Below are positions 43,937 to 53,403 of a stretch of DNA of 64,000 bases, piece by piece. Where the stretch lies: assembly GCA_963210315.1 (NCBI GenBank), contig OY723316.1:1240001-1304000 (forward strand), given 5' to 3'. This DNA is from Rhynchopus euleeides (taxonomy: Eukaryota; Euglenozoa; Diplonemea; Diplonemida; Diplonemidae). The translations under genes were made by a program, and so were the position numbers. The notes under the pieces are model-generated. The model saw only the letters and a list, made by a program, of their open reading frames with translations, searched no databases and was not told where the DNA came from. The first letter of the stretch is position 1; each line of letters starts with the position of its first letter.

Positions 43937-44786
43937 GGGGCATAGCTTCCGATAAGCGGGGGTCGGGGGTCGGGGGTCGGGAGGGGGGGTTGGAGGGGGT
44001 CGCCTTACTATTTCCTAAGGAATGTGGCCTATATGGGAACCACCAATAAGGGGTGTGAATAGGCACCCCATGTCAAAAATGACCCCACTGCGATCCGCAC
44101 AAACTCCAAATATTCAAAAGAACGGGTTTTTGAAAAACCCGAGGAGGGGGTCGGGAGGGTCCCGCTGGGTGGGTGGTGGGGGTGGCCTGGGCCTGGTGTG
44201 CCTCCCGGTCACGTCATGACAGTACCTGGACCAGACCCATGTTTCGTCGTTGAAGCTTGGTCCCAAGACCCACGAAATGACCCCACTACGATCCGCACAA
44301 ACTCCAAATAGTCCAAAGAACGGGGTTTTGAAAACCCCGTGTGGGGGGTCGGGAGGGGTCGGGAGGGGGGACCACCCCATATTCCAACCCCTAGTTTCCG
44401 ACCCCCATCTACGATCCCCGAGAAAAAACGCGAAAATTCCGACCCGAGTTTGACCACAGTTTCAGACCCCCCATCTTCCGGATCCTGACCCCCGAAAAAT
44501 GGGGGGTCGGGGGGTCGGGGGTCGGATTCCGACCCCCGAGGTTCCGACCCCCCTTTTCTCAAGGAACCACATCCGCATTTCAGAGGTGTTCTGTGGCACC
44601 TACACCAACAAAGTGACCCCACTACGATCCGCACGGAGCCCAAACAACGCAGGAGAGGGGGGAACCGCGTTTCCTCGGGAAACCCCTGGGTTTTTTTGGG
44701 AGGGGGGGGGGTAGTTTTGCTAAGGGGGGGTCGGGGGTCGGGGGTCGGAGGGGTCTGGGGGTCGGATTCTTATCGGAAGCTATGCC
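43937..44786. mobile_element. TIR element with GCATAGCTTCCGATAAG ends; third of chain II
   Basis: An 850-bp element between TA 43935-36 and 44787-88. Left end GGGGCATAGCTTCCGATAAG, right end CTTATCGGAAGCTATGCC. Arms are repeats of GGGGGTCGG. The interior has three more GACCCCACTRCGATCCGCAC motifs (about 44082, 44278, 44615). It ends about 215 bp before the ubiquitin-like gene. Confidence 0.85.
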
Positions 44787-44999
44787 TAGGGGGGGGGGGG
44801 GTGGGTGGAGAGGCGGTGCGCGTGTCCCGAGGAGGGGTTTGATACCAAAACAGAGTACCCCCCCCCCACCCCACCCCATCCCATCCCATTCTACCCCACC
44901 CACCCCCCCCTCTCACCGCTGCCTTGGTCTGGAGCGGTCTTTATAAAGCATGTCCCCTTTTGCACCACCCCACCCCACCCTGCAGGCTGCGGTGCTGCG

Positions 45000-46505
45000 A
45001 TGTGTGAGTTCAAGGCGGAGGTGGAGCGGTGCTACGAGGCGATGTACCTGCATGCGCCGGACGAGCAGCTGTTTGCGGAGTACGAGCGCTTCATGCAGCT
45101 GAAGGTGTATGTGCGGGACATGGAAGCGGATATGCTGAGCCCGCCTGCCGATGTGGATGCGATGTGGCACGCACACATCCTCGACACCGCGCTGTACGCA
45201 CGGTACTGCAGGGAGATTGTGCCTGAGGGCGGCACAGATACACCTGGCGCACCCCTCATGTGCCGCAAACACACTCCACAGTCTGAAGGGCGCGACGCGC
45301 GTGTGGCACGCACACAGGCTGAGTACACACGCCTGTTCGGCGGCGTGTGCCCGTGGGACTTCAGAAGCACACATCCTCCGGAACCCCCTCCGCTACGACA
45401 AGTCTTCGTCAGGACGCTGACGGGTGTGTCCCACACAGTTGCGTGCCCGTGGGACAGCACAGTGTCTGAGGTCAAGCGCATCTGGCAGGGATATCAGGCG
45501 GGCATGCTTCCTGCCCAGCAGCACCTCGTCTATACCGGGAAGCAGCTGGAGGACTTCCGCCCCTTGTCAGCGTATGGCATCGGCCAGGATTCGACACTCT
45601 TCATCCTTGCTGCACAGTGCCCAAGCGCAACACCGCCTGCAGGGTGCCAGGCACCTTCCGCCCCACCGCCTGCTGCAAGCAGCGCCTCTGCTGCCCAGGC
45701 GTGGCAGGGGCCGGTCTCCGTCAAGACACTTGGGGGCAACACCTTCAGCCTCGACCTGCGGTCGGACCAGACCGTTGCCGACGCCAAGCAGGCCATCGCA
45801 GGGCAGGAGGGCAGCGCCGTCGACAGCCAGCGCCTCCTGTTTCTGGGCAAGCCTCTGCAGGACGACCACACCCTGGCAGACTGCCGCATCGAGAAGCACG
45901 CGACGCTGCACCTCGTCCTCCGCCGCAGCCGCGACGAGGCCACAGGGGGTGTCATCTTCGTGCGCCCTCTGGGCGGCAAGCCGCTGACCCTTGCGGTGGA
46001 GTGGGACAACACCGTCGCCGAGCTGAAGCAGCTTGTCGAAGAGACGGACGGCACGCCTGTTGAGGATCAGCGCCTCAGCTTCCTGGGCAAGGCGCTGGAG
46101 GACAGCCGCTCGTTGGGGCACTACAGAGTCAGCCACGATTCGGCGTTGCACCTCAACACCGCCTCCCCTGCCGTGCCCCTGCAGGCGGCCGCGCCTGGCA
46201 GAGGCCCCCCTGTTGATGGCAGTGTGGAAGCGGATGGCATGCGGGTCACCGGGCAGCCCTGCAGCACTGACGGCATTCTGATCCTGGTGAAAGAACTGAC
46301 TGGTGTGCGCACCGTATATGAGGTTCGACCGGACACTACAACAGTAGAGTTCAAGGATATCATCCAAAATCATAGTGGCATCCCGCCTAGCCAGCAGCGT
46401 ATTATATTCGAAGGCCGGCAGTTCGAGGATGACCGCACGCTGTCATCCTACAACGTTTGCCACGGGTCGATTGTGTCCCTCGTCCTGCGCCTGACCGGTT
46501 GTTGA
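45000..46505 (+). CDS. Protein with four ubiquitin-like domains and a WHxHI-type N-terminus
   Basis: 501 aa from the ATG at 45000, 15 bp after an acceptor-like CCACCCTGCAG. The N-terminal region (1-115) has [13 protein letters not shown] (51-63), typical of proteins related to plant glycine-rich-domain (DUF1399) proteins. Four ubiquitin-fold domains follow: about 134-206, 238-308, 318-386 and 426-500, each with the VRTL/VKTL start and an FLGK or EGRQ turn followed by LEDxRxL or similar. The last is closest to ubiquitin ([27 protein letters not shown]). It lacks the C-terminal Gly-Gly and has Arg at the Lys48 position, so conjugation is unlikely. More likely a fixed scaffold that mimics ubiquitin chains for proteasome or p97-type partners. 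The partner is unknown. Confidence 0.85.
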   Translation: MCEFKAEVERCYEAMYLHAPDEQLFAEYERFMQLKVYVRDMEADMLSPPADVDAMWHAHILDTALYARYCREIVPEGGTDTPGAPLMCRKHTPQSEGRDARVARTQAEYTRLFGGVCPWDFRSTHPPEPPPLRQVFVRTLTGVSHTVACPWDSTVSEVKRIWQGYQAGMLPAQQHLVYTGKQLEDFRPLSAYGIGQDSTLFILAAQCPSATPPAGCQAPSAPPPAASSASAAQAWQGPVSVKTLGGNTFSLDLRSDQTVADAKQAIAGQEGSAVDSQRLLFLGKPLQDDHTLADCRIEKHATLHLVLRRSRDEATGGVIFVRPLGGKPLTLAVEWDNTVAELKQLVEETDGTPVEDQRLSFLGKALEDSRSLGHYRVSHDSALHLNTASPAVPLQAAAPGRGPPVDGSVEADGMRVTGQPCSTDGILILVKELTGVRTVYEVRPDTTTVEFKDIIQNHSGIPPSQQRIIFEGRQFEDDRTLSSYNVCHGSIVSLVLRLTGC

Positions 46506-47552
46506 CCGCCACTCCTGCCCGCGACTTGGCGCAGGAATCACGCAGCACACCTTCTGTGCGGCCACCCTCTTGCTCGACCCACCAGATGTGATTTGCATTG
46601 CAGCCCCTTCGCAGGCAGGGGTGCAGCGCGGATTGCCCGTCTGCAGAGCAGGGGGGGCGGGGTCCTGTCCTCGCAGCTGCAGCTGGCAGCAGCACCACCC
46701 GCCTCGAGCCCCGCAACCCTGCAAGATCGAGATCCCCCTGCCCTGCCGGCTGACGTGCCTCTGCCAGCATGGGGCGGCACAGCTGCAGCAGCGCACAGCT
46801 CCGCCGCAACGAAGCAGCTATATCGGGCTGCCCTGTCTCGGAGCCCCGGGGTCAGGGGGAGGTGAGGGTCCCCGGTGACTGCGCGCGTCCTGTCGTACTG
46901 TGGCTGCTTGGAGGGGGCGAGCGCAGCACAAGGAACTCAAAGTGTGGCGGAATCAGCCAATTCATATCATTGGCTCGCTGATTCCGCCACATTTCGAGCG
47001 ACCCCGCCGCTATGCCCGGTGCGGGTTCGCTGCATTACGTGTTCTCTGGGGTGCTGGCTGTGGCACACGGCACCCCCTGCCTGCTTGTATCTAGGACGCG
47101 ATGTATTTATCATCTCTTGACAGACTTGTGTGTTTGAAACCAGGGGTTGTATTCTTGCACAGCCTGCTCGTGCCTGGGGTGGGGGGGGGGGGGGTAGGGG
47201 TGTGCTGGCTGCGCCGTAGCTTACGTTGTATCTTCTTATATGTGTTGTCCTGGTCACCCAGCCCCTGCCTCTTGGTTGCAGCAATGTGACAGCAGTTTGG
47301 GTGTTAGCAGAGGCGGGATCAGCGTCAGCCCGTCACAGTGACCCGACATGTGGGGGGGTGTGGGAACATCAACATGGGTTCTGGCACCACCGCCAGCGCC
47401 GCCAGTGGGCACTGCAAAAGAGTACTTAGATCACCTGCGGCATAGATCGTCATGAGAAGAAGGCGGCACGCCAGCCGGCAGTTGGGTAGTCCAGTGGGGG
47501 GGGGCTGGTGGCATTTTCACGTGACTTCGCTTTGCCCCTGTTCTGAGCAGAG
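46506..47552. other. Intergenic DNA with a hairpin
   Basis: No gene supported. A near-perfect dyad at about 46942-46993 has arms TGTGGCGGAATCAGCCAAT and ATTGGC(TCG)CTGATTCCGCCACA. It could be a transcription-end or RNA-structure signal after the ubiquitin-like gene, or a MITE remnant. A G-run lies at 47178-47193. The end of the region carries the right-cluster cyclase 5' flank (TTTGCCCCTGTTCTGAGC). Confidence 0.45.
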
Positions 47553-47629
47553 TGCGTATCACCTGCGACACGCACCACCCAGCAGTGACCAGGGTTGCAG
47601 CAACGGGGTGGTTTGAGCGCATCATCTCG

Positions 47630-49810
47630 ATGGACGGGAGGCTGCAGGGCAAGGCGCGCAGGGACAGGCGTCTGGCGTTGCTCGTCAGCCTCGGGTGCCT
47701 CTTCATATCAATCATCGGGGTGCTGTATGCCCACCGTTCGCCTCAGGCACTTGTCTTACTGTTCCTTGGTGTCATTCCACAGCTGGCGATCATGATCATG
47801 TGCCTGTGCCGTGTGCACCTGACACACAACATCATCCGTGTCTACGTCGGGACACTTGCAGCTTCGCTCGTCTTACTTGATCTATCCGTCCGCACGCTGC
47901 GGAGTCCACCTGTATGGAGCGGGTTCGTGCTGCTCGCAGACCTGTCACTGGTGATCGGCCTCGGAAGGCGCTTCGCCACAGGGCTGACAGCAGTGGCCGC
48001 CGTGTGGGTCATCATCACTGGGGCCGAAGGGTTGCTGCGCTTCGGGCTGTACGACCTGCCTGGTTCACCGCCCTACTGGTATAGGTGGGAGCTCCTGCAA
48101 CGTACTGTCAGCTGCGCAGAACCACCTTGTCCTGTAGTGGCAGGAGTGGCGGTCACAGAAGTGAATATATCTTTGCTTGTACTGCTGATCGACTTCATCG
48201 CCACACGCGGGTTCGCCGAGTCTGCGGAGAAGGAGAAGGCGTCGATGGGACGGACCATCGAGACTGTGGAGGCGATTGCACAGCTTCTGGCGGGCTACGA
48301 CGTCGACACCGTGGCGGAGATGCTGCAGGAGGCGGAGGCGGAGGGGCGGCTGCCTGCTGCGATGCACGAGGCACTTCGCAGGCTGGAAGAGAACCTGCGT
48401 GCGTACCGCCCGTACCTCCCTGCCGTGCTGCTGGAGCAGCAGCAGCACTCACCTGACGGTCACAGTGCTGGGCAGCCCTGTGTGCCACCTGCTGCCGCAC
48501 CCGGTGCGAAGAGCGAGCGTGCAGCAATCGTGTTCACCGACATCCGTGCGTCCACATCGATCTGGGAGGCGGCACCCGAGGCGATGAAGAAGGCGATGGT
48601 GGTGCACAACATGGTGATGCGATCTGCACTGTCTGCGTGGGGCGGGTACGAGGTGAAGACAATCGGTGACGCCTTCATGGTTGCGTTCGAGGATGCACAT
48701 GCGGGTGTGTGCTTCGGGCTTGAGGTGCAGGAGAAGCTGCTTGCGGCGGAGTGGCCTGCTGCGCTGCTGGAGGTCGGGATCTGCCACCCGACAGAGCTGT
48801 GGGGCGGGCTGACGGTGCGTGTCGGTGTGAACGAGGGTCCTGTGACGCTGGAGACGAACACGCTGACCGGGCGTGTGGACTACTTCGGACACACAGTGAA
48901 CGTGGCTTCACGCCTCGAGTCTGTGTGTGTGCCCGGTGCAGTTGCGGTGCCTGCCGTCCTGTGGTCGAGTGTGGCTAGCGTTTCAGGGTGTGCTGACGCA
49001 CATGCAGGTGTCGCAGTGCCGACGGAGCTGAAGGGTGTGAGCGAGCCTGTGCCTGTGCGCAACGTGTGGCCTTCCCGCCTGCTGGGGCGTGAGCGGCACC
49101 CTCTGCGGGCACCTGCACCTTCGCTTGTACCCTCGCATGTGCCTTCCCTTCGGGTGTCCCTTGTCGGGTCGTCTCTGTCTCATTCAAGTGATCCTGTACT
49201 GATGAGACGCCACGCGGAGCGACAGGATGGGACAGTCGGTGTAACCACACTCAGCAGCATGTCTCTGGGCGAGATCGACAACGCACTGTCAGGTATAGTG
49301 CCACTGATGGAACAGAATGGCGGTGTGCTGCTGTCGCTGATCGGCCACAACTTCTTCATCGGGTGGAACGTCGGGAAGAAGATGGCAGCGCACGCGGAGG
49401 GCGCACTTCGATTTTCACGGCGCGTGCTGCATCACGGTGAAGGGCAGACGGTCGCAACACTCGGGATCGCAAGCGGGACTGTCGAACACGGTGACGTGGG
49501 GACTGTGCGACAGCGCTTCGTGACTGCGTCAGGCGGTGCTGTTGAGGCGAGCCTTGCGCTGCGCCGTCTGGCTCTGTCGATGAACATGCGGTGCCTGTAC
49601 ACGGCGGAGGCACCACCGGGTGCTGTGCGCGAGCTGCTACGTCCCACCACAGCACGTCTGCCGCAGGACGACGCCGCGGTGTATGAGGTCGAGTCTCCGA
49701 ATCCGTTGCTCTGCAGTAGTGTGTGTCACCCCAGCCCCGAAATGGCCTGTCCCGAAAGTGTTTGTTTAGGAGCAGAACCCTTGAAACCTTCAAAGGATGC
49801 CACTGAGTAG
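47630..49810 (+). CDS. Membrane class III adenylyl cyclase, dual domain, altered start (array copy 4)
   Basis: Same architecture as copies 1 and 2, with all catalytic motifs kept (FTDI, YEVKTIGDAFMV, VDYFGHTVNVASR) and the degenerate GH-type second domain. The family start codon is ACG at 47603-47605 in an otherwise conserved leader. The first in-frame ATG is 47630, which drops the nine residues MGWFERIIS and gives 726 aa. Initiation at ACG is possible but unproven. Loops differ: YAHRSPQALVLLFLGVIPQ after helix 1 and GSPPYWYRWELLQRTVSCAE before helix 6. It is the only dual-domain copy in the right cluster and carries the same 3' flank words as copies 1 and 2. Confidence 0.85.
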   Translation: MDGRLQGKARRDRRLALLVSLGCLFISIIGVLYAHRSPQALVLLFLGVIPQLAIMIMCLCRVHLTHNIIRVYVGTLAASLVLLDLSVRTLRSPPVWSGFVLLADLSLVIGLGRRFATGLTAVAAVWVIITGAEGLLRFGLYDLPGSPPYWYRWELLQRTVSCAEPPCPVVAGVAVTEVNISLLVLLIDFIATRGFAESAEKEKASMGRTIETVEAIAQLLAGYDVDTVAEMLQEAEAEGRLPAAMHEALRRLEENLRAYRPYLPAVLLEQQQHSPDGHSAGQPCVPPAAAPGAKSERAAIVFTDIRASTSIWEAAPEAMKKAMVVHNMVMRSALSAWGGYEVKTIGDAFMVAFEDAHAGVCFGLEVQEKLLAAEWPAALLEVGICHPTELWGGLTVRVGVNEGPVTLETNTLTGRVDYFGHTVNVASRLESVCVPGAVAVPAVLWSSVASVSGCADAHAGVAVPTELKGVSEPVPVRNVWPSRLLGRERHPLRAPAPSLVPSHVPSLRVSLVGSSLSHSSDPVLMRRHAERQDGTVGVTTLSSMSLGEIDNALSGIVPLMEQNGGVLLSLIGHNFFIGWNVGKKMAAHAEGALRFSRRVLHHGEGQTVATLGIASGTVEHGDVGTVRQRFVTASGGAVEASLALRRLALSMNMRCLYTAEAPPGAVRELLRPTTARLPQDDAAVYEVESPNPLLCSSVCHPSPEMACPESVCLGAEPLKPSKDATE

Positions 49811-50637
49811 CTCGCTCTGCTTACTCATTTGCTGTCTTCATTGTCACTCTGTCAGTGTGCCCCCGTAATGTTGGGCTGGATGCCTTTTGTGTGACGTCCC
49901 CCGTCGAATGAACTGCGCTTTTGTTCCACGTCACATCAGGTTTTTGGGGTGATCGATATCCCGTCTTTGAGCCACACGGTACCGACACGGAACCTACACG
50001 GAACTCGGTTCCCCAGAGAATGGAATTTTGCTTCATGGGCAAAAGGCGAAAATAATTGGAAGTTATTGAGTTCCACCAGAGCTCTGACCCCAGCGAGCCC
50101 GAATGAGTCCAAAGAAGTCGGTTTTGGTCACATTACTGACTCTGAACCCACCTGCACACCTGAGGGGGTGGGACGGGGGTGCTTTTGGGGTCAGCCACAC
50201 GGAACCCGATTTCGATCACCCCAGTTTTGGGAAGCTTGAGCCGAAGCACACCGCGCGAACACTGCACCGGTGTCGTGTGCTCGGTGTGCTCCCAGGATGG
50301 ATGGAGAGCATCGTTCTACCCGTCACACCGAATGTGTAGAGCCTCTTCTCAGACTTCTGTTGGATGATTTTGCGACTGCTTTCATTGCTTCTCCTCCGGC
50401 ACCTTTCCAAGTGTCGGCCCACGGAGGCACCAGCCCTCCCACATCTACACTCTGTTATGTTCCGTCCCCAGTTCGTTCCCCCCTTGACAAGCAGAGACGG
50501 TCTCCAAGCAACCCGACGGAAGCACGATCCTTCACACCCGCCTGTCCTTTCCACGTGTCTCAGCTTCGCCCTGTTCTGTGCACAGTGCATTCATCGCCTG
50601 CGACACGCACCACCCAGCAGTGACCAGGGTTGCAACA
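49811..50637. other. Intergenic DNA shared with the left cluster
   Basis: About 49811-49925 is the dual-domain 3' flank. About 50218-50522 repeats 6240-6575 with a few short gaps. From about 50560 the right-cluster 5' flank CTTCGCCCTGTTCTGTG appears, then the family leader. No gene supported. Confidence 0.6.
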
Positions 50638-52539
50638 ATGGGGTGGTTTGAGCGCATCATCTCGATGGACGGGAGGCTGCAGGGCAAGGCGCGCAGGGAC
50701 AGGCGCCTGGTGTTCCTGACCGGCATAGTGGTGCTGGCGATAGCGGCCCCACCTACCGTCTTTGCTGATATGACGGGGCATAATATCGTGTTGTTGATCA
50801 TGTCTGTCGTTCCGCAGCTGGCGATCATCATCATGTGCCTGTGCCGTGTGCACCTGACACACAACATCATCCGTGCCTACCTCGGGACACTCGCAGCTCA
50901 TCTTATAGGCTATGACATGACACTCCGCACTGTCGCCAGCACTCCTGTATGGAGTGCGTTCGTGCTGCTCGCAGACCTGTCACTGGTGATCGGCCTCGGA
51001 AGGCGCTTCGCCACAGGGCTCACAGCAGTGGCCGCCGTGTGGATCATCGTCATAACACTCGAGTCGGTTCTGCGTGTCGGGCTGTACAACCTGCCTGGTT
51101 CCGCACCCGACTGGCGCAGGTGGGAGCAGATCCTTCCTTATGTCAGCTGCACACACCCGCCTTGTCCCGCCAATGCAGGAGCGGCTGCTGCAGAGATGAA
51201 TTTCAGTATAGCAGTTCTGCTGATCGACTTCGCCGCCACACGCGGGTTCGCAGAGTCTGCGGAGAAGGAGAAGGCGTCGATGGGACGGACCATCGAGACT
51301 GTGGAGGCGATTGCACAGCTTCTGGCGGGCTACGACGTCGACACCGTGGCGGAGATGCTGCAGGAGGCGGAGGCGGAGGGGCGGCTGCCTGCTGCGATGC
51401 ACGAGGCACTTCGCAGGCTGGAAGAGAACCTGCGTGCGTACCGCCCGTACCTCCCGAAGTCCTGCCTCCCTGCACAGGACTGTGACAACGATGCACAGGA
51501 CGTGATGTCGCAGCTCTCGTTGAGTGGCCGGTCCGCGTCTTTCCACACGGATTCAACAGGAAGCGAACGTGTGGAGGTGCACGCGACTGCCACAGCGGCT
51601 GCCAAGCTACTCGGTGCCTTGAAGACTGTGCGAGCAACAATGGTTGTTGTGAACACACGCAACGCGCTGCCCTGTCTGGGCCAGGACCCTCACACCTTCA
51701 CCTCCTTCTTCAACATGCTGCTGACCAACACGATGTCTGCAGTGGAGTCACGCCGTGGGCTGGTGGACATGTTCATCGGTGACCGCATCCTGGCCTCCTT
51801 CAACACGTCGCGCCCGTGCCTGGTGCACGGGACTGCAGCTGTGGGTGCAGTTCAGGACGTCGTGCGTGCTGTGCGCAGCAACGCCACACGGCGGGTCAGC
51901 AACACAGAGTGTGATTCAGCTGCAGGTGCCTGTGCAGCACAGAACAGCGTCGACCCGCTGAGCAACGAGAACAACGACGGCAACAGCGAGGGGCCACTGC
52001 GTGTGAACATCGGAGCAGCGTCGGGACGTGTGCTGTGCGGGGACACAGGCTATCTGGAGATGCGGCGCTTCAGCCTGCTTGGCGTGCTTCCCTTGATGGC
52101 GTGCGGGATGGAGCGTGCGGCACGTGCATTCGGTCTGGACGTGGTGTGCAACACAACGCTGCAGCAGGACGCGGTGCACGAGCACGTCCTCCTGCTTGTG
52201 CCGCGCCTGGTCCGTTTCGTCAAGCAGAGCGTGTCTGGTGGCGTGTGTGTACGCAACGCTGTGTTCGGTACTGACGAGAAAGACAATGGGACGTGCCGTG
52301 TCCACGAGCTTCTGGTGCACGCTGAAGGTGCCGACACCAGCATATTACGGGAAGGGGAGTGGATGTACCACATCGGTGCGGCTGCTGCAGAGTGGGAACC
52401 CTACAACGCTGCGATGCACACATTCCTCAGCACACACAACATGCAGGAGGCGGCTGAGCTGGCAGGCGAGCACCACAAGCAGGCACACAGCACCATCAGC
52501 CTGCTGGGACACGCCACCCCTCTCGATGTCCATGTGTGA
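50638..52539 (+). CDS. Cyclase-like membrane protein, C2-only type (array copy 5)
   Basis: 633 aa. Membrane domain and linker as in the family; loops are unlike the neighbours (AAPPTVFADMTGHNIV; APDWRRWEQILPYVSCTHPP). After YRPYLPKSCLPAQDCDND comes a Ser-rich spacer and one cyclase-fold domain. FTDI is replaced by VVNTR, GD is kept in MFIGDRILASFN, and the adenine/ribose residues are absent (SLLGVLPLMACGMERAARAF). An insert of about 30 residues (NTECDSAAGACAAQN...) lies before PLRVNIGAASG. The tail has EWMYHIGAAAAEWEPYNAAM and AGEHHKQAHSTISLLGH. Probably inactive alone. Intact open frame. Confidence 0.88.
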   Translation: MGWFERIISMDGRLQGKARRDRRLVFLTGIVVLAIAAPPTVFADMTGHNIVLLIMSVVPQLAIIIMCLCRVHLTHNIIRAYLGTLAAHLIGYDMTLRTVASTPVWSAFVLLADLSLVIGLGRRFATGLTAVAAVWIIVITLESVLRVGLYNLPGSAPDWRRWEQILPYVSCTHPPCPANAGAAAAEMNFSIAVLLIDFAATRGFAESAEKEKASMGRTIETVEAIAQLLAGYDVDTVAEMLQEAEAEGRLPAAMHEALRRLEENLRAYRPYLPKSCLPAQDCDNDAQDVMSQLSLSGRSASFHTDSTGSERVEVHATATAAAKLLGALKTVRATMVVVNTRNALPCLGQDPHTFTSFFNMLLTNTMSAVESRRGLVDMFIGDRILASFNTSRPCLVHGTAAVGAVQDVVRAVRSNATRRVSNTECDSAAGACAAQNSVDPLSNENNDGNSEGPLRVNIGAASGRVLCGDTGYLEMRRFSLLGVLPLMACGMERAARAFGLDVVCNTTLQQDAVHEHVLLLVPRLVRFVKQSVSGGVCVRNAVFGTDEKDNGTCRVHELLVHAEGADTSILREGEWMYHIGAAAAEWEPYNAAMHTFLSTHNMQEAAELAGEHHKQAHSTISLLGHATPLDVHV

Positions 52540-53403
52540 CGGTGTACTGGCCTCCATGTGTTCCCTTGTTTAGTCTGTTTGTTGTGGAATTTCCATTCCC
52601 CGACAACAGTGCACAGTCGTAGGGTCGACAGTGAGAGTAGTTCTTGTGCAGCGGTATTTCGTGCACTTCTGTTGTGTCGCAATGCAGGTCGGGTAGCCCA
52701 GCATCCATAAGGTGAACTCGTGCAAACTCGTGAAGTCGAGCCGTGAATATCTCAGTTTTTCTCGGTGGAAGCGATCAATGCAAGAAAATAGTCTGAAAGG
52801 AAGACTCGTCGCCAGCACAGCTCTGCCTGTCGGCAGGCAATGTGTGCGCAGATCCGGCGAGCCTGCCTTCTGTGCGCATCGACATATGCCACACAGGGGC
52901 AGACACGGGATACACGGCGATGACTCGTCCAAGTGTGAAGTGCGTGTCCCACCCTGGGAGCGTTGCCGAGGTGCAGCACGCCCAGGGGTTTCTTTCAGTC
53001 TGTGTCGGCGTGTCTTCCGGCGCCCGAGTACTCGTTGCGGCCAGCTGTGACGTGTGGGGTTGTGTAGGCACCCCCTCTGTTTCATCCCCGCACATTCTGC
53101 GCCCCTGTGGGCCTGCTGACACACGCCTGCCCTGGTGAAAGTTGGGGTGGAGATCTCGCGCCCCACTTGTTACCTGCCGAGTTCGCCTTCTGGGTGGGCA
53201 CCTGCCGAACACTGTACGCACTGTTGGCCACGGAAGCGGGGCTGGATCTGGCTGTGGGTGATTCTGTTCCCACACACAACTTCGGGCCGTGACACAGCCG
53301 GCCAATGGTGCGTGGCATTTTCACGTGATTCAGCTTTGCCCCTGTTCTGTGCGCACCGTATCACCCGCAACACGCACCACCAGCAGTGATCAGGGTTGCA
53401 ACA
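52540..53403. other. Intergenic DNA between copies 5 and 6
   Basis: No gene supported. It ends with the right-cluster 5' flank (TTTGCCCCTGTTCTGTGCGC) and the family leader, here with GTGATCAGGGTTGCAACA in place of the usual GTGACCAGG. Confidence 0.5.
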
